A DNA stretch of 14,839 nucleotides from Sulfitobacter sp. (GTDB taxonomy: Bacteria; Pseudomonadota; Alphaproteobacteria; Rhodobacterales; Rhodobacteraceae): contig JAGXHC010000153.1 of the NCBI GenBank assembly GCA_024636405.1, forward strand, positions 1-14,839, written 5' to 3'. Made by a program: the position numbers and the translations under genes. Position 1 is the stretch's first letter, and every line of letters begins with the position of its first letter. This document shows positions 6,633 to 14,471 of the stretch, one piece after another. The notes beneath the pieces are model-generated. The model was not told the origin of the DNA. It ran no database searches and worked only from the letters and a program-made list of their open reading frames with translations.

Positions 6633-7535
6633 TTGGCTTTCACTTTCAGACAGTTGCAGTTTTTCATCGCAGCAGCCGAGCAAGGGTCGGTGACCGGTGC
6701 AGCCCGTGCTTTGTCAATTTCACAATCGTCGGTGACTGAAGCGATCCGTTCGCTGGAAGATGATCTGGGTGTCTTGCTCTTCGAGCGTCAGGCGCGCGGG
6801 TTGGAGATCACACATCTGGGAAGCCAGTTCTTGCGCCATGCCCAGCAAATTCTTGCGGATGTGTCGAATGCAAGGCAGGCGTTTCGGGATCAGGCCAATC
6901 AGGAAGGCGGACGGCTGGCTCTTGGCGTGACCTCTTTGGTGGCAGGATATGTTCTGTCGGATATTCTGTCGCGGTTTCGCCGCGCCCATCCGAAGGTCGA
7001 GTTGAATGTGATCGAGGATAGCGGTGAGTATCTGCAACATCTGTTGATAGGTGGCGAATTGGATGTGGCGGTGCTGCTGACCTCTTCGGTTCATGACCGC
7101 ATGGCCCTGAACGTGGAAACCTTGCTGGTCTCGCCTTACCGGCTGTGGTTGCCGCTGGGCCATCCTCTGGGACAGGCCGATGCGATTGCGCTGGACCAAC
7201 TGGCCGAGGCGCCGCTGATCCAGCTGATGGTGGACGAGATCGAGGAAAGCATGCGCCAGTTGATGGCTGCCATGGCCGTCAAACCGTCCATTGCCTTTCG
7301 AACACGCTCCGTCGAGGCGGTGCGCAGTCTGGTTGCGACCGGCGCAGGTTTGGCCATCCTTCCGGGGCTGGTTTACCGGCCTTGGTCCTTGGAAGGGGAC
7401 CGAATCGAGATCAGGGACGTCTCTGGCGATTTGCCCACCGTGCAAGTGGGGCTCGCATGGCGACGGGGAGCGCCTCTGAGCCCACCTGCCCGCAATTTCA
7501 TCAGAGTGGCGCAATCTACATTGCCGGGTCGCTAG
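6633..7535 (+). CDS. LysR-family transcriptional regulator
   Basis: A 300-residue regulator. The N-terminal winged helix-turn-helix (about 4-63) is clear: FRQLQFFIAAAEQGSVTGAA, then ALSISQSSVTEAIRSLEDDL, then LLFERQARG. The co-inducer-binding domain runs from about 93 to 295. The start is TTG at 6633, with AGGA at 6621-6624 and an 8-nt spacing; no better start exists that keeps the conserved N-terminus. It lies on the same strand between the two transport operons, 151 bp after the first and 176 bp before the second, so it may act on either. The repeat-rich region just downstream of it, upstream of the ydcS-like gene, is the most likely target. In E. coli the ydc cluster is instead next to the MocR-type YdcR, so the regulator type differs. 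The inducer is unknown. Confidence 0.93.
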   Translation: MAFTFRQLQFFIAAAEQGSVTGAARALSISQSSVTEAIRSLEDDLGVLLFERQARGLEITHLGSQFLRHAQQILADVSNARQAFRDQANQEGGRLALGVTSLVAGYVLSDILSRFRRAHPKVELNVIEDSGEYLQHLLIGGELDVAVLLTSSVHDRMALNVETLLVSPYRLWLPLGHPLGQADAIALDQLAEAPLIQLMVDEIEESMRQLMAAMAVKPSIAFRTRSVEAVRSLVATGAGLAILPGLVYRPWSLEGDRIEIRDVSGDLPTVQVGLAWRRGAPLSPPARNFIRVAQSTLPGR

Positions 7536-7540
7536 CCTAT

Positions 7541-7593
7541 ATTCAGTTAACATTCAGAAAATAAACCATATTCCCGATTGCAAGATAAACCAT
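7541..7593. repeat. Short direct repeats upstream of the ydcS-like operon
   Basis: ATTCAG occurs at 7541-7546 and 7552-7557, one helical turn (11 bp) apart, with GTTAAC between them. ATAAACCAT occurs at 7561-7569 and 7585-7593, 24 bp apart. Regularly spaced repeats in the promoter region of a transport operon, next to a LysR gene, are plausible regulator-binding half sites, but no binding is shown and the T-N11-A LysR core is too loose to decide. Confidence 0.4.
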
Positions 7594-7608
7594 CGGAAAA
7601 ACCGATGG
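7590..7608. promoter_or_regulatory. Perfect 7-bp inverted repeat (hairpin or operator) between the lysR and ydcS-like genes
   Basis: CCATCGG (7590-7596) and CCGATGG (7602-7608) flank an A5 loop. On the plus strand it could end the lysR message, but no T-run follows directly. On the minus strand it is followed by TTTAT, and as DNA it could be an operator. It overlaps the second ATAAACCAT repeat by four bases. Confidence 0.45.
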
Positions 7609-7675
7609 CTCGCTTCTGGATTTTGATATTGCGAAGCGACCGACCCTTCATAGGCTGCTGCATAAGATCAAAATG

Positions 7676-7704
7676 GGCTCAGCATAGAGCCGTGACACAG
7701 GGAG
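7676..7704 (+). promoter_or_regulatory. Leader hairpin and ribosome binding site of the ydcS-like gene
   Basis: GGCTC (7676-7680) pairs with GAGCC (7687-7691) in a small stem, and AGGGAG (7699-7704) follows as a strong Shine-Dalgarno sequence 7 nt before the ATG at 7712. This supports the chosen start. Confidence 0.5.
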
Positions 7705-7711
7705 CATTGGA

Positions 7712-8869
7712 ATGAGACATCTGAGATTGATGGGCACCACGGCGCTTGCGGCGATACTGGGCATTTCACCGGTCGTGGCGCAGATCACCGAGCTTGGCAC
7801 ACCCGAGGGACAGCTGAATATCGTGGCATGGCCGGGATATATTGAGCGTGGCGAAACCGTTGCAGAGTTCGACTGGGTGACCAAGTTCGAAGAGGCAACC
7901 GGCTGCATGGTGCAAGTCAAGACGGCCAATACGTCGGACGAGATGGTCGCGCTGATGAACGAAGGCGGCTTTGATCTAGTGACTGCGTCTGGCGATGCCT
8001 CTCTCCGGCTAGTGGCGGGGGAGCGTGTGCAGCCGATCAACTTGTCTTTGATCCCGTCATGGGAGGCGGTGGATGAAAGGCTGAAGGAAGCACCTTGGTA
8101 TGTGGTGGATGGCGTGCATTACGGCGTCCCCTATCAATGGGGCCCTAACGTGTTGATGTATAACACCGAGGTTTTCGGCGACAGCCCGCCAACATCCTGG
8201 AACGTTGTGTTCGAAGAGATGGACTTGCCGGACGGCGAAAGCAACAAGGGCCGTGTGCAGGCTTATGACGGGCCCATCCATATCGCGGATGCGGCGCAAT
8301 ATCTGATGTATCACAAGCCGGAGTTGGGCATATCCTCTCCGTACCAGTTGAACGCGGACCAGTATAAGGAAGCCCTCGACCTGCTGCGTGTACAGCGTAC
8401 GCTGACGGCGCGTTACTGGCACGATGCGTTTATCCAGATGGACGATTTCCGCAACGAAGGCATGGCGGCATCGGGGACATGGCCGTTTCAGGTTAACCTG
8501 TTGCAGGCCGATGGTGTGCCCGTCGCGAGCGTCATCCCGCAAGAGGGCGCGACCGGCTGGGCCGATACCACGATGATGCATGTGAACGCAGAAAACACAA
8601 CCTGCGCCTATCAGTGGATCGAGCACACGCTGTCGTCCAACCTGCAGGCCGACCTGTCGGTCTGGTTCGGCGCAAATCCGGTGGTTCCGGCCGCATGTAC
8701 CGACGGGCGCGGCATGCAGACCGCCGAGGGCTGCACCAAGAATGGGTTCGATGATTTCGAGCGCATCAAGTTCTGGACGACACCCGTGACAAGCTGCGAA
8801 AGCCAGGACGAATGCGTGCCCTATTACCGCTGGGTCTCGGACTATATTGGCGTGATCGGCGGCCGCTGA
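7712..8869 (+). CDS. ydcS: YdcS-like periplasmic binding protein of the ydcSTUV-type ABC importer
   Basis: A 385-residue secreted binding protein. A signal peptide covers about 1-23 (MGTTALAAILG core, cleavage after VVA). The sequence follows E. coli YdcS (about 380 residues) closely as I recall it: LNIVAWPGYIERGE near the mature start, ATGCMVQVKTA, DLVTASGDASLRL (88-100), PYQWGPNVLMYNT (140-152), NKGRVQAYDGPI (178-189), RYWHD, GWADTTM, and the closing WVSDYIGVIGGR. Six cysteines (65, 298, 329, 341, 362, 368) are likely to form disulfides; the 362/368 pair seems to be an addition relative to E. coli. In the operon it feeds the downstream YdcTUV-like subunits and lies beside a PatD-like dehydrogenase, so a polyamine-type ligand is likely. 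E. coli YdcS has also been reported to have polyhydroxybutyrate-synthesising activity and a role in DNA uptake; neither can be judged here. Confidence 0.88.
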   Translation: MRHLRLMGTTALAAILGISPVVAQITELGTPEGQLNIVAWPGYIERGETVAEFDWVTKFEEATGCMVQVKTANTSDEMVALMNEGGFDLVTASGDASLRLVAGERVQPINLSLIPSWEAVDERLKEAPWYVVDGVHYGVPYQWGPNVLMYNTEVFGDSPPTSWNVVFEEMDLPDGESNKGRVQAYDGPIHIADAAQYLMYHKPELGISSPYQLNADQYKEALDLLRVQRTLTARYWHDAFIQMDDFRNEGMAASGTWPFQVNLLQADGVPVASVIPQEGATGWADTTMMHVNAENTTCAYQWIEHTLSSNLQADLSVWFGANPVVPAACTDGRGMQTAEGCTKNGFDDFERIKFWTTPVTSCESQDECVPYYRWVSDYIGVIGGR

Positions 8870-8900
8870 ACCCTCTGCCTGACGACTGATCCTGAAACGC

Positions 8901-8920
8901 CCCTCCGCTTCGGTGGAGGG
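8901..8920 (+). promoter_or_regulatory. Intercistronic UUCG-loop hairpin after the ydcS-like gene
   Basis: CCCTCCGC (8901-8908) and GTGGAGGG (8913-8920) pair over 8 bp (one G-U) around a TTCG tetraloop, an exceptionally stable RNA motif. No T-run follows, so it probably stabilises the upstream message or attenuates transcription into the ATPase gene. It occupies the same relative place as the hairpin after the binding-protein gene of operon 1. Confidence 0.65.
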
Positions 8921-8946
8921 TGCCTTGACCTGAATCGAAAGACCTC

Positions 8947-9936
8947 ATGACCGCAGCAGTGGAATTCCAGAATGTATCGCGTCATTTCGGATCGGTCCGG
9001 GCAGTTGACGGTGTCGATCTGCGAATTGCCGAGGGCACGTTCTTTGCCATGCTCGGCCCCTCCGGATCAGGCAAAACCACTTGTCTGCGACTGATCTCTG
9101 GCTTTGAACAACCCAGTACGGGGATGATCCGCATCTTCGGGCAGGATTGCAGCGATGTGCCGCCCAACCGACGCAATGTGAATACCGTGTTTCAAGACTA
9201 CGCTCTGTTTCCGCATATGAACGTGCGCGACAATGTTGCGTATGGGCTGATGGTCAAGGGTGTGGACAAGCGCACGCGCTACGACAAGGCCGAGGAATTG
9301 CTCGCGTTGGTCAAGCTTGACGGTTACGGCGACCGCAAGCCCGGTGAATTGTCGGGCGGCCAACGTCAGAGGGTGGCGCTGGCGCGTGCCCTGATCAACG
9401 AACCGCGTGTGCTCTTGCTGGACGAGCCACTTGGCGCTTTGGATCTGAAACTGCGCGAGGCGATGCAGGACGAACTCAAGACGCTGCAGCAGCGGCTTGG
9501 CATCACATTCGTTTTCGTCACCCATGATCAAGGCGAGGCCCTGTCGATGGCCGATCAGGTGGCTGTCTTCTCGGAGGGCAAGATTGCGCAAATCGGCACG
9601 CCGGATGATATCTACGAGCGCCCCCGCACCCGGTTTGTGGCCGATTTTGTCGGATCCTCCAATGTGCTAAGCGCGGAGATGGCCGCCAGCTTTGGTGCAC
9701 CGGCCAAACCTGTCAGCTTGCGCCCGGAATCCGTGCGGATTGACAATATGGAGCCGCGCGTCAAAGGGACGATTATAGCGCTACGCTATCTCGGAGCAGG
9801 GACACGCATCATCGTGGCCGTGCCGGGCGGCGAGATTTCATTGTTTCTTAACAAGGGCGCGGCAATCCCCGCGCAAGGCAGCACCGTAGGACTGAACTGG
9901 GACCCGCAGGCGATGCATGTGATGGAGCAAGGCTGA
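8947..9936 (+). CDS. ydcT: YdcT-like ABC importer ATPase
   Basis: A 329-residue cytoplasmic ATPase. Motifs in order: Walker A GPSGSGKT (37-44), Q-loop Gln83 in VFQDYALFP, signature LSGGQ (135-139), Walker B VLLLDE (155-160), switch His193 (FVTHDQGEA). The C-terminal part (about 235-329) is a short TOBE-type domain. It shares long stretches with the operon 1 ATPase (for example HMNVR/AxNVA and EPLGALD), showing that the two importers are paralogous members of one class. The ribosome binding site is poor (AAAGA at about 8938-8942), so coupling or the upstream hairpin may limit its translation relative to the binding protein. It overlaps the next gene by one base (TGATG, 9934-9938). The ydcT name rests on gene order with ydcS and patD. 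Confidence 0.92.
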   Translation: MTAAVEFQNVSRHFGSVRAVDGVDLRIAEGTFFAMLGPSGSGKTTCLRLISGFEQPSTGMIRIFGQDCSDVPPNRRNVNTVFQDYALFPHMNVRDNVAYGLMVKGVDKRTRYDKAEELLALVKLDGYGDRKPGELSGGQRQRVALARALINEPRVLLLDEPLGALDLKLREAMQDELKTLQQRLGITFVFVTHDQGEALSMADQVAVFSEGKIAQIGTPDDIYERPRTRFVADFVGSSNVLSAEMAASFGAPAKPVSLRPESVRIDNMEPRVKGTIIALRYLGAGTRIIVAVPGGEISLFLNKGAAIPAQGSTVGLNWDPQAMHVMEQG

Positions 9937-10910
9937 TGACAGTGGCCCCGGACCCCGCTTTGCGCGCGGCACATCCATCCGGTGCAGTCCTGCCCGAGCG
10001 CGGCCTTGGGGATCGCGTCTCGGCCCTGTTCTGGAGATATCCCAACATTCTGCTGGCCGCCTTGCTGGCCTTGCCGCTTTTGTGGCTGGTGGTGGTCTAT
10101 CTGGGATCGCTTGCCGCGCTGTTGTTGCAAAGCTTCTATTCGATCGACGAATTCTCGGGCCAGATCCGGCGCGAGTTCACGCTGTCGACCTATGCGGAAC
10201 TTTTCCGCCCCGCGAATATGGATATCATCATCCGCACCGTATCCATGTCAGCCGCGGTAACAATCTCGGCCGTGGTTATTGCTTTTCCCATCGCTTATTT
10301 CGCGGCCCGCTATGCCAAAGGGCATTGGAAAGCCCTTTTCTATCTGGGCGTGATGTTGCCTTTGTGGTCGTCCTATCTGGTGAAGGTCTATGCGTGGAAA
10401 CTGATCCTGGCGCGCGAGGGGATCATCACATGGGCCACTGAAGGAATCGGTGCTTCGGCCATTCTGAACGGACTTCTGGCCATCCCAGTGATCGGGGGCA
10501 GTTCCCTGTCGACCAGCTATATCGGCACATGGCTTGTCTTTCTCTATGTCTGGTTGCCGTTCATGATCCTGCCGATGCAGGCGTCTCTGGAGCGTGTGCC
10601 GCAATCGATGCTAGAAGCCTCAGCCGATCTGGGCGCAAGCCGCTGGCAGACCATGCGCACGGTGGTCTTTCCGCTGGCTTTGCCGGGAATCATCGCGGGG
10701 TCGATCTTTACCTTTTCGCTGACCATGGGCGATTACATCATCCCGCAGATCGTTGGATCGTCGCGCCGTTTTATTGGACAAGCCGTGTATCAGTTGCAGG
10801 GCACGGCAGGGAACATCCCGCTGGCCGCAGCTTTTGCTGTGGTCCCTATCCTGATCATGCTGATCTATCTGACGATCGCGCGGCGCAAGGGGGCTTTCGA
10901 TGCGCTCTGA
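9936..10910 (+). CDS. ydcU: YdcU-like ABC importer permease
   Basis: A 324-residue inner-membrane permease, close in length to E. coli YdcU (about 313). After a hydrophilic N-terminus, the first helix is at about 38-66, followed by a normal-sized periplasmic loop (67-100) and five further helices. The EAA motif is at about 228-251 ([20 protein letters not shown]). [14 protein letters not shown] (262-275) is typical of PotB-class permeases. Unlike permease 1 of operon 1, it has no large insertion in the first loop. Start and stop both overlap neighbours: one base with the ATPase gene and 11 bases with the next permease, consistent with translational coupling. Confidence 0.9.
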   Translation: MTVAPDPALRAAHPSGAVLPERGLGDRVSALFWRYPNILLAALLALPLLWLVVVYLGSLAALLLQSFYSIDEFSGQIRREFTLSTYAELFRPANMDIIIRTVSMSAAVTISAVVIAFPIAYFAARYAKGHWKALFYLGVMLPLWSSYLVKVYAWKLILAREGIITWATEGIGASAILNGLLAIPVIGGSSLSTSYIGTWLVFLYVWLPFMILPMQASLERVPQSMLEASADLGASRWQTMRTVVFPLALPGIIAGSIFTFSLTMGDYIIPQIVGSSRRFIGQAVYQLQGTAGNIPLAAAFAVVPILIMLIYLTIARRKGAFDAL

Positions 10911-11709
10911 CAACCGCCCGCCTGTGGTCTTAACGGTCAGCGCCATCGCAGGGCTGTTGTTTCTGCACCTGCCCATCGTGCTGATCTTTCTATACGCTTT
11001 CACAACGGATGAGAGAACATACCAGTTTCCGCCGCCCGGCCTGACCACCCAATGGTTCGCCGTGGCGTGGAACCGCGCCGATATCTGGCCACCGCTTTAC
11101 CTGTCGCTGAGGGTTGCTGCCCTTTCAACGGTGATGGCGCTGATCCTAGGCACACTTTGTGCGGCGGCGATGGCCCGCTCTCGCTTTTTCGGGCGCGACC
11201 AGATCAGTCTGCTAATCATTCTCCCCATCGCCCTGCCCGGCATCATCACAGGCATGTCGTTGCGGTCGGCTTTTTCCATCATGGATATCCCCTTTTCGAC
11301 ATGGACCATCCTGATGGGCCACGCGACATTCTGCATCGTGATCGTATTCAACAATGCGGTCGCGAGATTCCGGCGCTTGTCCGGTTCGATTGTCGAGGCC
11401 TCGCAGGATCTGGGCGCAAACGGGTTTCAGACGTTCCGCTATGTGATCCTGCCCAATCTGGGCTCTGCCCTTCTGGCGGGCGGTATGCTGGCCTTTGCGC
11501 TGTCCTTTGACGAGGTCATCGTGACAACCTTCACCGCTGGCCAGCAAAGCACCCTGCCGATCTGGATGCTGAACGAATTGGTGCGTCCGCGGCAGCGCCC
11601 AGTCACCAATGTGGTCGCGATCGTGGTCTTCGTGACGACCTTCGTCCCCATCCTTATCGCCTATTATCTAACGCGCGGCGGCTCTGAAACCGCAGGCGCG
11701 GGCAAATGA
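10900..11709 (+). CDS. ydcV: YdcV-like ABC importer permease
   Basis: A 269-residue inner-membrane permease, similar in length to E. coli YdcV (264). The first helix is at about 10-33, then [14 protein letters not shown] (44-57), the usual PotC-class loop. The EAA motif is at about 166-189 ([20 protein letters not shown]) and [16 protein letters not shown] (199-214) is the conserved PotC-class stretch. The start at 10900 is preceded by AAGGGGG at a good spacing (10887-10893) inside the end of the preceding gene. It forms the membrane channel with the YdcU-like subunit. The dehydrogenase gene follows after 29 bp. Confidence 0.91.
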   Translation: MRSDNRPPVVLTVSAIAGLLFLHLPIVLIFLYAFTTDERTYQFPPPGLTTQWFAVAWNRADIWPPLYLSLRVAALSTVMALILGTLCAAAMARSRFFGRDQISLLIILPIALPGIITGMSLRSAFSIMDIPFSTWTILMGHATFCIVIVFNNAVARFRRLSGSIVEASQDLGANGFQTFRYVILPNLGSALLAGGMLAFALSFDEVIVTTFTAGQQSTLPIWMLNELVRPRQRPVTNVVAIVVFVTTFVPILIAYYLTRGGSETAGAGK

Positions 11710-11738
11710 CCCGCATATGACCCAAGGGAGGTTACAAC

Positions 11739-13172
11739 ATGGGCAAGATTGATACAGACCTGCTGATTGGGGACCGGTTCGAACCCGGACAGGACGCAGC
11801 CGAGCCGATCCTTGATCCGCGCACCGGTGCGCTGATCCTTGACGTGTCAGAAGCCAGCACAGATCAGGTGGACCGCGCCGTCGCCGCTGCACGCAAGGCC
11901 TTTGAGGGCTGGTCGCGCACCACACCGGCGGAACGGTCGGCAGCCTTGCTGCGCATCGCCGACCGGGTCGAGGCCGAGGCCGAAGGTTTTGCCGCGCTTG
12001 AGGCGCTGAACTGCGGCAAGCCAATCAACGCCGCGCGCAATGACGAAATTCCGGCCATCGTGGATTGCTACCGCTTTTTCGCGGGCGCCGTGCGTTGCCA
12101 GACCGGTGCAATTGCCGGCGAATATATGGAGGGCCATACCAGCATGATCCGGCGCGATCCGATCGGCGTTGTCGCCAGTATCGCGCCATGGAACTATCCG
12201 CTGATGATGATGGCGTGGAAACTGGCCCCCGCCGTTGCAGGGGGCAACACGGTCGTTTTCAAACCCTCCGAGCAAACCCCGCTGACCGCGCTGAAGATGG
12301 CGAAGATCCTTGCAGAGGAATTGCCGACAGGTGTGGTGAACATCCTGCCGGGGCGTGGGCATACGGTCGGGAACTACCTGATCAACCACCCTCAGGTGGA
12401 TATGATCAGCCTGACCGGCGATGTTGCAACGGGCAAAAAGATGCTGGATGCCGCCGCCAAGACGGTCAAGCGGACCCATCTGGAGCTGGGCGGCAAGGCG
12501 CCTGTCGTGGTCTTCGATGATGCCGATGTTGCAAAGGTGGTCGAGGGTCTGCGCGCCTTTGGCTTTTACAATGCAGGACAGGACTGTACCGCCGCCTGTC
12601 GCATTTACGCGGGCAAAAAGGTCTATGACCGACTGGTTGCCGATCTGAGCAGCGCCGTATCCTCTATCCAGCTTGGCAATGACGACGATACGACAAACGA
12701 GATCGGCCCCCTCATCAGCCTGCGCCAGCGCGACCGTGTCGCCAGTTTCGTCAACCGCGCCCGCGAGATGAACCATATCGCGATCACAGCCGGCGGTGAG
12801 GCGATGGACAAGGGGTTCTACTACCGCCCGACCGTCGTGGCCGGAGCCACTCAGGCTGACGAAATCGTAAGGCGCGAGGTTTTTGGTCCTGTCGTCTCGA
12901 TCACGCCCTTTTCCGACGTGGATGAGGCCGTGACATGGGCCAATGACAGTGACTACGGACTGGCCTCCTCGATCTGGACCCGGGATGTCGGGCGCGCCAT
13001 GGCAACAGCCGCCCGGTTGCGTTATGGCTGCACATGGATCAACACGCATTTCATGCTGGTCAACGAGATGCCACATGGCGGGATCAAGCAGTCAGGCTAT
13101 GGCAAGGATATGTCGGCCTATGCGCTTGAGGACTATACCTTCGTCAGACATGTGATGTTCAAGCACGGCTGA
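11739..13172 (+). CDS. patD: Gamma-aminobutyraldehyde dehydrogenase (PatD/YdcW-like, ALDH superfamily)
   Basis: A 477-residue cytoplasmic enzyme that would oxidise 4-aminobutanal to GABA with NAD, the second step of the putrescine transaminase route. Catalytic residues: Asn152 (APWNYPL), Lys175 (KPSE), Glu249 (LELGGK) and nucleophile Cys283 ([10 protein letters not shown]). It follows E. coli PatD (474 residues) closely in remembered stretches: [63 protein letters not shown] and [21 protein letters not shown] (wording approximate). A very strong ribosome binding site (GGGAGG) precedes the ATG. It is the last gene of operon 2, as patD is in the E. coli ydcSTUV-patD cluster. The aldehyde-forming enzyme (PatA-like transaminase or amine oxidase) is not in this window. 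Betaine-aldehyde or other aminoaldehyde activity is possible, as these enzymes overlap. Confidence 0.9.
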   Translation: MGKIDTDLLIGDRFEPGQDAAEPILDPRTGALILDVSEASTDQVDRAVAAARKAFEGWSRTTPAERSAALLRIADRVEAEAEGFAALEALNCGKPINAARNDEIPAIVDCYRFFAGAVRCQTGAIAGEYMEGHTSMIRRDPIGVVASIAPWNYPLMMMAWKLAPAVAGGNTVVFKPSEQTPLTALKMAKILAEELPTGVVNILPGRGHTVGNYLINHPQVDMISLTGDVATGKKMLDAAAKTVKRTHLELGGKAPVVVFDDADVAKVVEGLRAFGFYNAGQDCTAACRIYAGKKVYDRLVADLSSAVSSIQLGNDDDTTNEIGPLISLRQRDRVASFVNRAREMNHIAITAGGEAMDKGFYYRPTVVAGATQADEIVRREVFGPVVSITPFSDVDEAVTWANDSDYGLASSIWTRDVGRAMATAARLRYGCTWINTHFMLVNEMPHGGIKQSGYGKDMSAYALEDYTFVRHVMFKHG

Positions 13173-13196
13173 CCGGATTTTTCAGGTTCATTTAAG

Positions 13197-13225
13197 CAAG
13201 GCGGGGTGTGGTTGCATCCCGCTTG
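13197..13225 (+). terminator. Probable terminator of operon 2
   Basis: CAA-G-GCGGG (13197-13205) pairs with CCCGCTTG (13218-13225) across a 12-nt loop, with one bulged G, 24 bp after the patD stop. No pure T-run follows, so intrinsic termination would be weak. The position just after the last gene of the operon is the main argument. Confidence 0.4.
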
Positions 13226-13512
13226 GGTGGTTGTTGGCCTTCTGCCGATTCCGCGGACACCTCCTTGAAAACGGGTGGCGACGGTGTGGGAGCGCGCATT
13301 GCGGAAGCCGGATCAGGTTCGCTATATAAACTTGTCTGGGTGCATGGGGCCTTCCGGGGAACTTCCTTTCTACGGGTGGGCGCAGCTCGAAGCATTCCAA
13401 GCCACAGCCCCATCGCACATGACACCACAACACAAGGAATGGCCCGTCCCAAATGATCGGAACGGGCCACTTCGATTTTGCGGCAAAAGTCTACGCAACA
13501 TGTCAAAATTTC
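13226..13512. other. Stretch with no confident gene
   Basis: Several short frames are open here on both strands (for example GTG at 13275 on plus, 86 codons), but none has a ribosome binding site, a recognisable motif or clear coding bias. The only clear structure is the inverted repeat at 13440-13469, listed separately. I see no tRNA fold or known riboswitch consensus. Confidence 0.4.
13440..13469 (-). terminator. Inverted repeat, candidate terminator of the small secreted-protein gene
   Basis: TGGCCCGT (13440-13447) and ACGGGCCA (13462-13469) form a perfect 8-bp stem around a 14-nt loop that can pair a little further. It lies 43 bp beyond the stop of the minus-strand gene at 13513. Read on the minus strand it is followed by TTCCTTGTGTT, moderately T-rich. 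Read on plus it is followed after a few bases by ATTTTG, so it may serve both directions. Confidence 0.5.
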
Positions 13513-13812
13513 TCAGCGGCCGGAGGTTGACGTAGATAAAACCGCTCTAGCATTGGCAAAGCTCGTGACCGCAACTTTGCCATCAATTGCGATGGCACTC
13601 TCGTGGGGAAACAGAATCTGAGCCGCATCGACCTGAACAGCAACGTTGGCTTCAGTGCGGACCGGTGACGTCCCGTATATTCCCTTGTCACTTTCAAAGA
13701 TGACAACGTCAGAAGCTTGCGCACGGCCAGAGATATAATCTGCCGCGAGGGCTCCTTGCCCATATGTTCCAAGCAAAGAGACTGTTATAACGGTAAGAGC
13801 AACGGTTTTCAT
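13513..13812 (-). CDS. Small secreted protein of unknown function
   Basis: A 99-residue protein I do not recognise. The first 23 or so residues are a clear signal peptide (MKTVALTVITVSLLGTYGQG core, cleavage after ALA). The mature part of about 75 residues is rich in Ala, Val and Ser, contains no cysteine, and looks like a small beta-rich periplasmic or secreted protein. I chose the ATG at 13812 instead of the upstream ATG at 13929 because AAAGGA lies about 9 nt before it and because it puts the signal peptide at the N-terminus. GC content and codon use are lower and less biased than in the operons to the left. It stands alone on the minus strand. Confidence 0.6.
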   Translation of the reverse strand: MKTVALTVITVSLLGTYGQGALAADYISGRAQASDVVIFESDKGIYGTSPVRTEANVAVQVDAAQILFPHESAIAIDGKVAVTSFANARAVLSTSTSGR

Positions 13813-14183
13813 GGCTAATTTCCTTTCTAAGGGTTTGTTTGCTATCATCCACTGCTCTGCTCTCAATTTACGTGCTCCCGCACGCAAAACAAAAACACCG
13901 ATGCTCAAGGCAACCTGCATCCTTGGCAAAGCCGGGAGCGTAACTTTATTCTTTAATCAGTCCATTCTCACAGTTTAGCATTGCTGCGGTGGGTTGCTTG
14001 ATCGAGACATGAAAAAAGGATGAAGCTGGCCTGAAGAAAGCATGAAGCTGCTGGTAGACGCGCACGCGCCAGACGATTTCCAGAGCATCGAGGAGGCGCG
14101 GCGACGCAAGTTAGGCGCTGAGGCGCGTCTGGCCGAGATGACGGTGGAAAACCGAAAGACCCGGTTGAGGCGATGTTAATCAA
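13813..14183. other. Low-GC intergenic stretch with short repeats
   Basis: This holds the promoter region of the small secreted-protein gene, a short stem CGTGC-TCCC-GCACG (13871-13884; a GGGA loop when read on the minus strand), and a 9-bp direct repeat ATGAAGCTG at 14020-14028 and 14042-14050. A possible relic reading frame at 14042-14179 is listed separately. Nothing else is recognisable. Confidence 0.4.
14042..14179 (+). pseudogene. Possible relic of a phage or mobile-element gene (45 codons)
   Basis: An open frame of 45 codons encodes a short acidic start followed by a charged helix, IEEARRRKLGAEARLAEMTV, then a basic tail. The pattern EARRRK-x3-EARLAEM resembles the coiled-coil linker of small-terminase or Nu1-like packaging proteins, which usually continue for many more residues. 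It has no convincing ribosome binding site and lies in a region with other decayed-looking sequence. It may be a fragment or chance; confidence is low. Confidence 0.25.
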
Positions 14184-14471
14184 TCAAATGTCTTCAATGG
14201 GAACAACCGCTATGAAGTGCGCGGGACCTTCCAAGAACAAAACCTTACGTGGGGGTGCGATAAACGTTTCGTCCATAGCCACAGTGAGGAAATCGCAGTT
14301 TGTCTCGGTGTATAAAATTGCGGAGGCGCATGTACTGAAAGCCAATATTGTCCCTGTAGCTGAAATGGCTAAGCCCAATATGAGCGTCCAACCCGTGAGG
14401 CCGCTGGTATAACCATCAGACTTTCCTCGAAGCTCGTCGAACTGTTCGAAGAGACGATCAAAATCAGGCAT
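14184..14471 (-). CDS. Small single-pass membrane protein of unknown function
   Basis: A 95-residue protein I do not recognise. A short charged N-terminus (MPDFDRLFEQFDELRGKSDG) could form an amphipathic helix. It is followed by one membrane segment at about 30-53 (WTILGLAISATGTILAFSTC, approximate) and a C-terminal domain of about 40 residues that would face the periplasm or lumen, ending in VVPIEDI. I chose the ATG at 14471 because GGAG lies 5 nt upstream; longer versions starting at 14495 or 14600 have no better site. Base composition is lower in GC than in the operons. No neighbour suggests a role. Confidence 0.5.
   Translation of the reverse strand: MPDFDRLFEQFDELRGKSDGYTSGLTGWTLILGLAISATGTILAFSTCASAILYTETNCDFLTVAMDETFIAPPRKVLFLEGPAHFIAVVPIEDI

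Noticed and set aside
7623..7654. TTGATA-like -35 and CATAGG-like -10 for the ydcS-like operon
   Set aside because: The spacing is about 20 bp and the -10 match is poor; no convincing promoter can be fixed here by eye.
11847..13076. 409-codon minus-strand open frame opposite the PatD-like gene
   Set aside because: Its translation has no recognisable motif and lies wholly within a gene with intact ALDH catalytic residues. High-GC coding DNA often leaves the antisense frame open.
13275..13535. Possible 86-codon plus-strand gene after operon 2
   Set aside because: GTG start without a ribosome binding site, no motif, runs through the inverted repeat at 13440-13469 and overlaps the end of the better-supported minus-strand gene.
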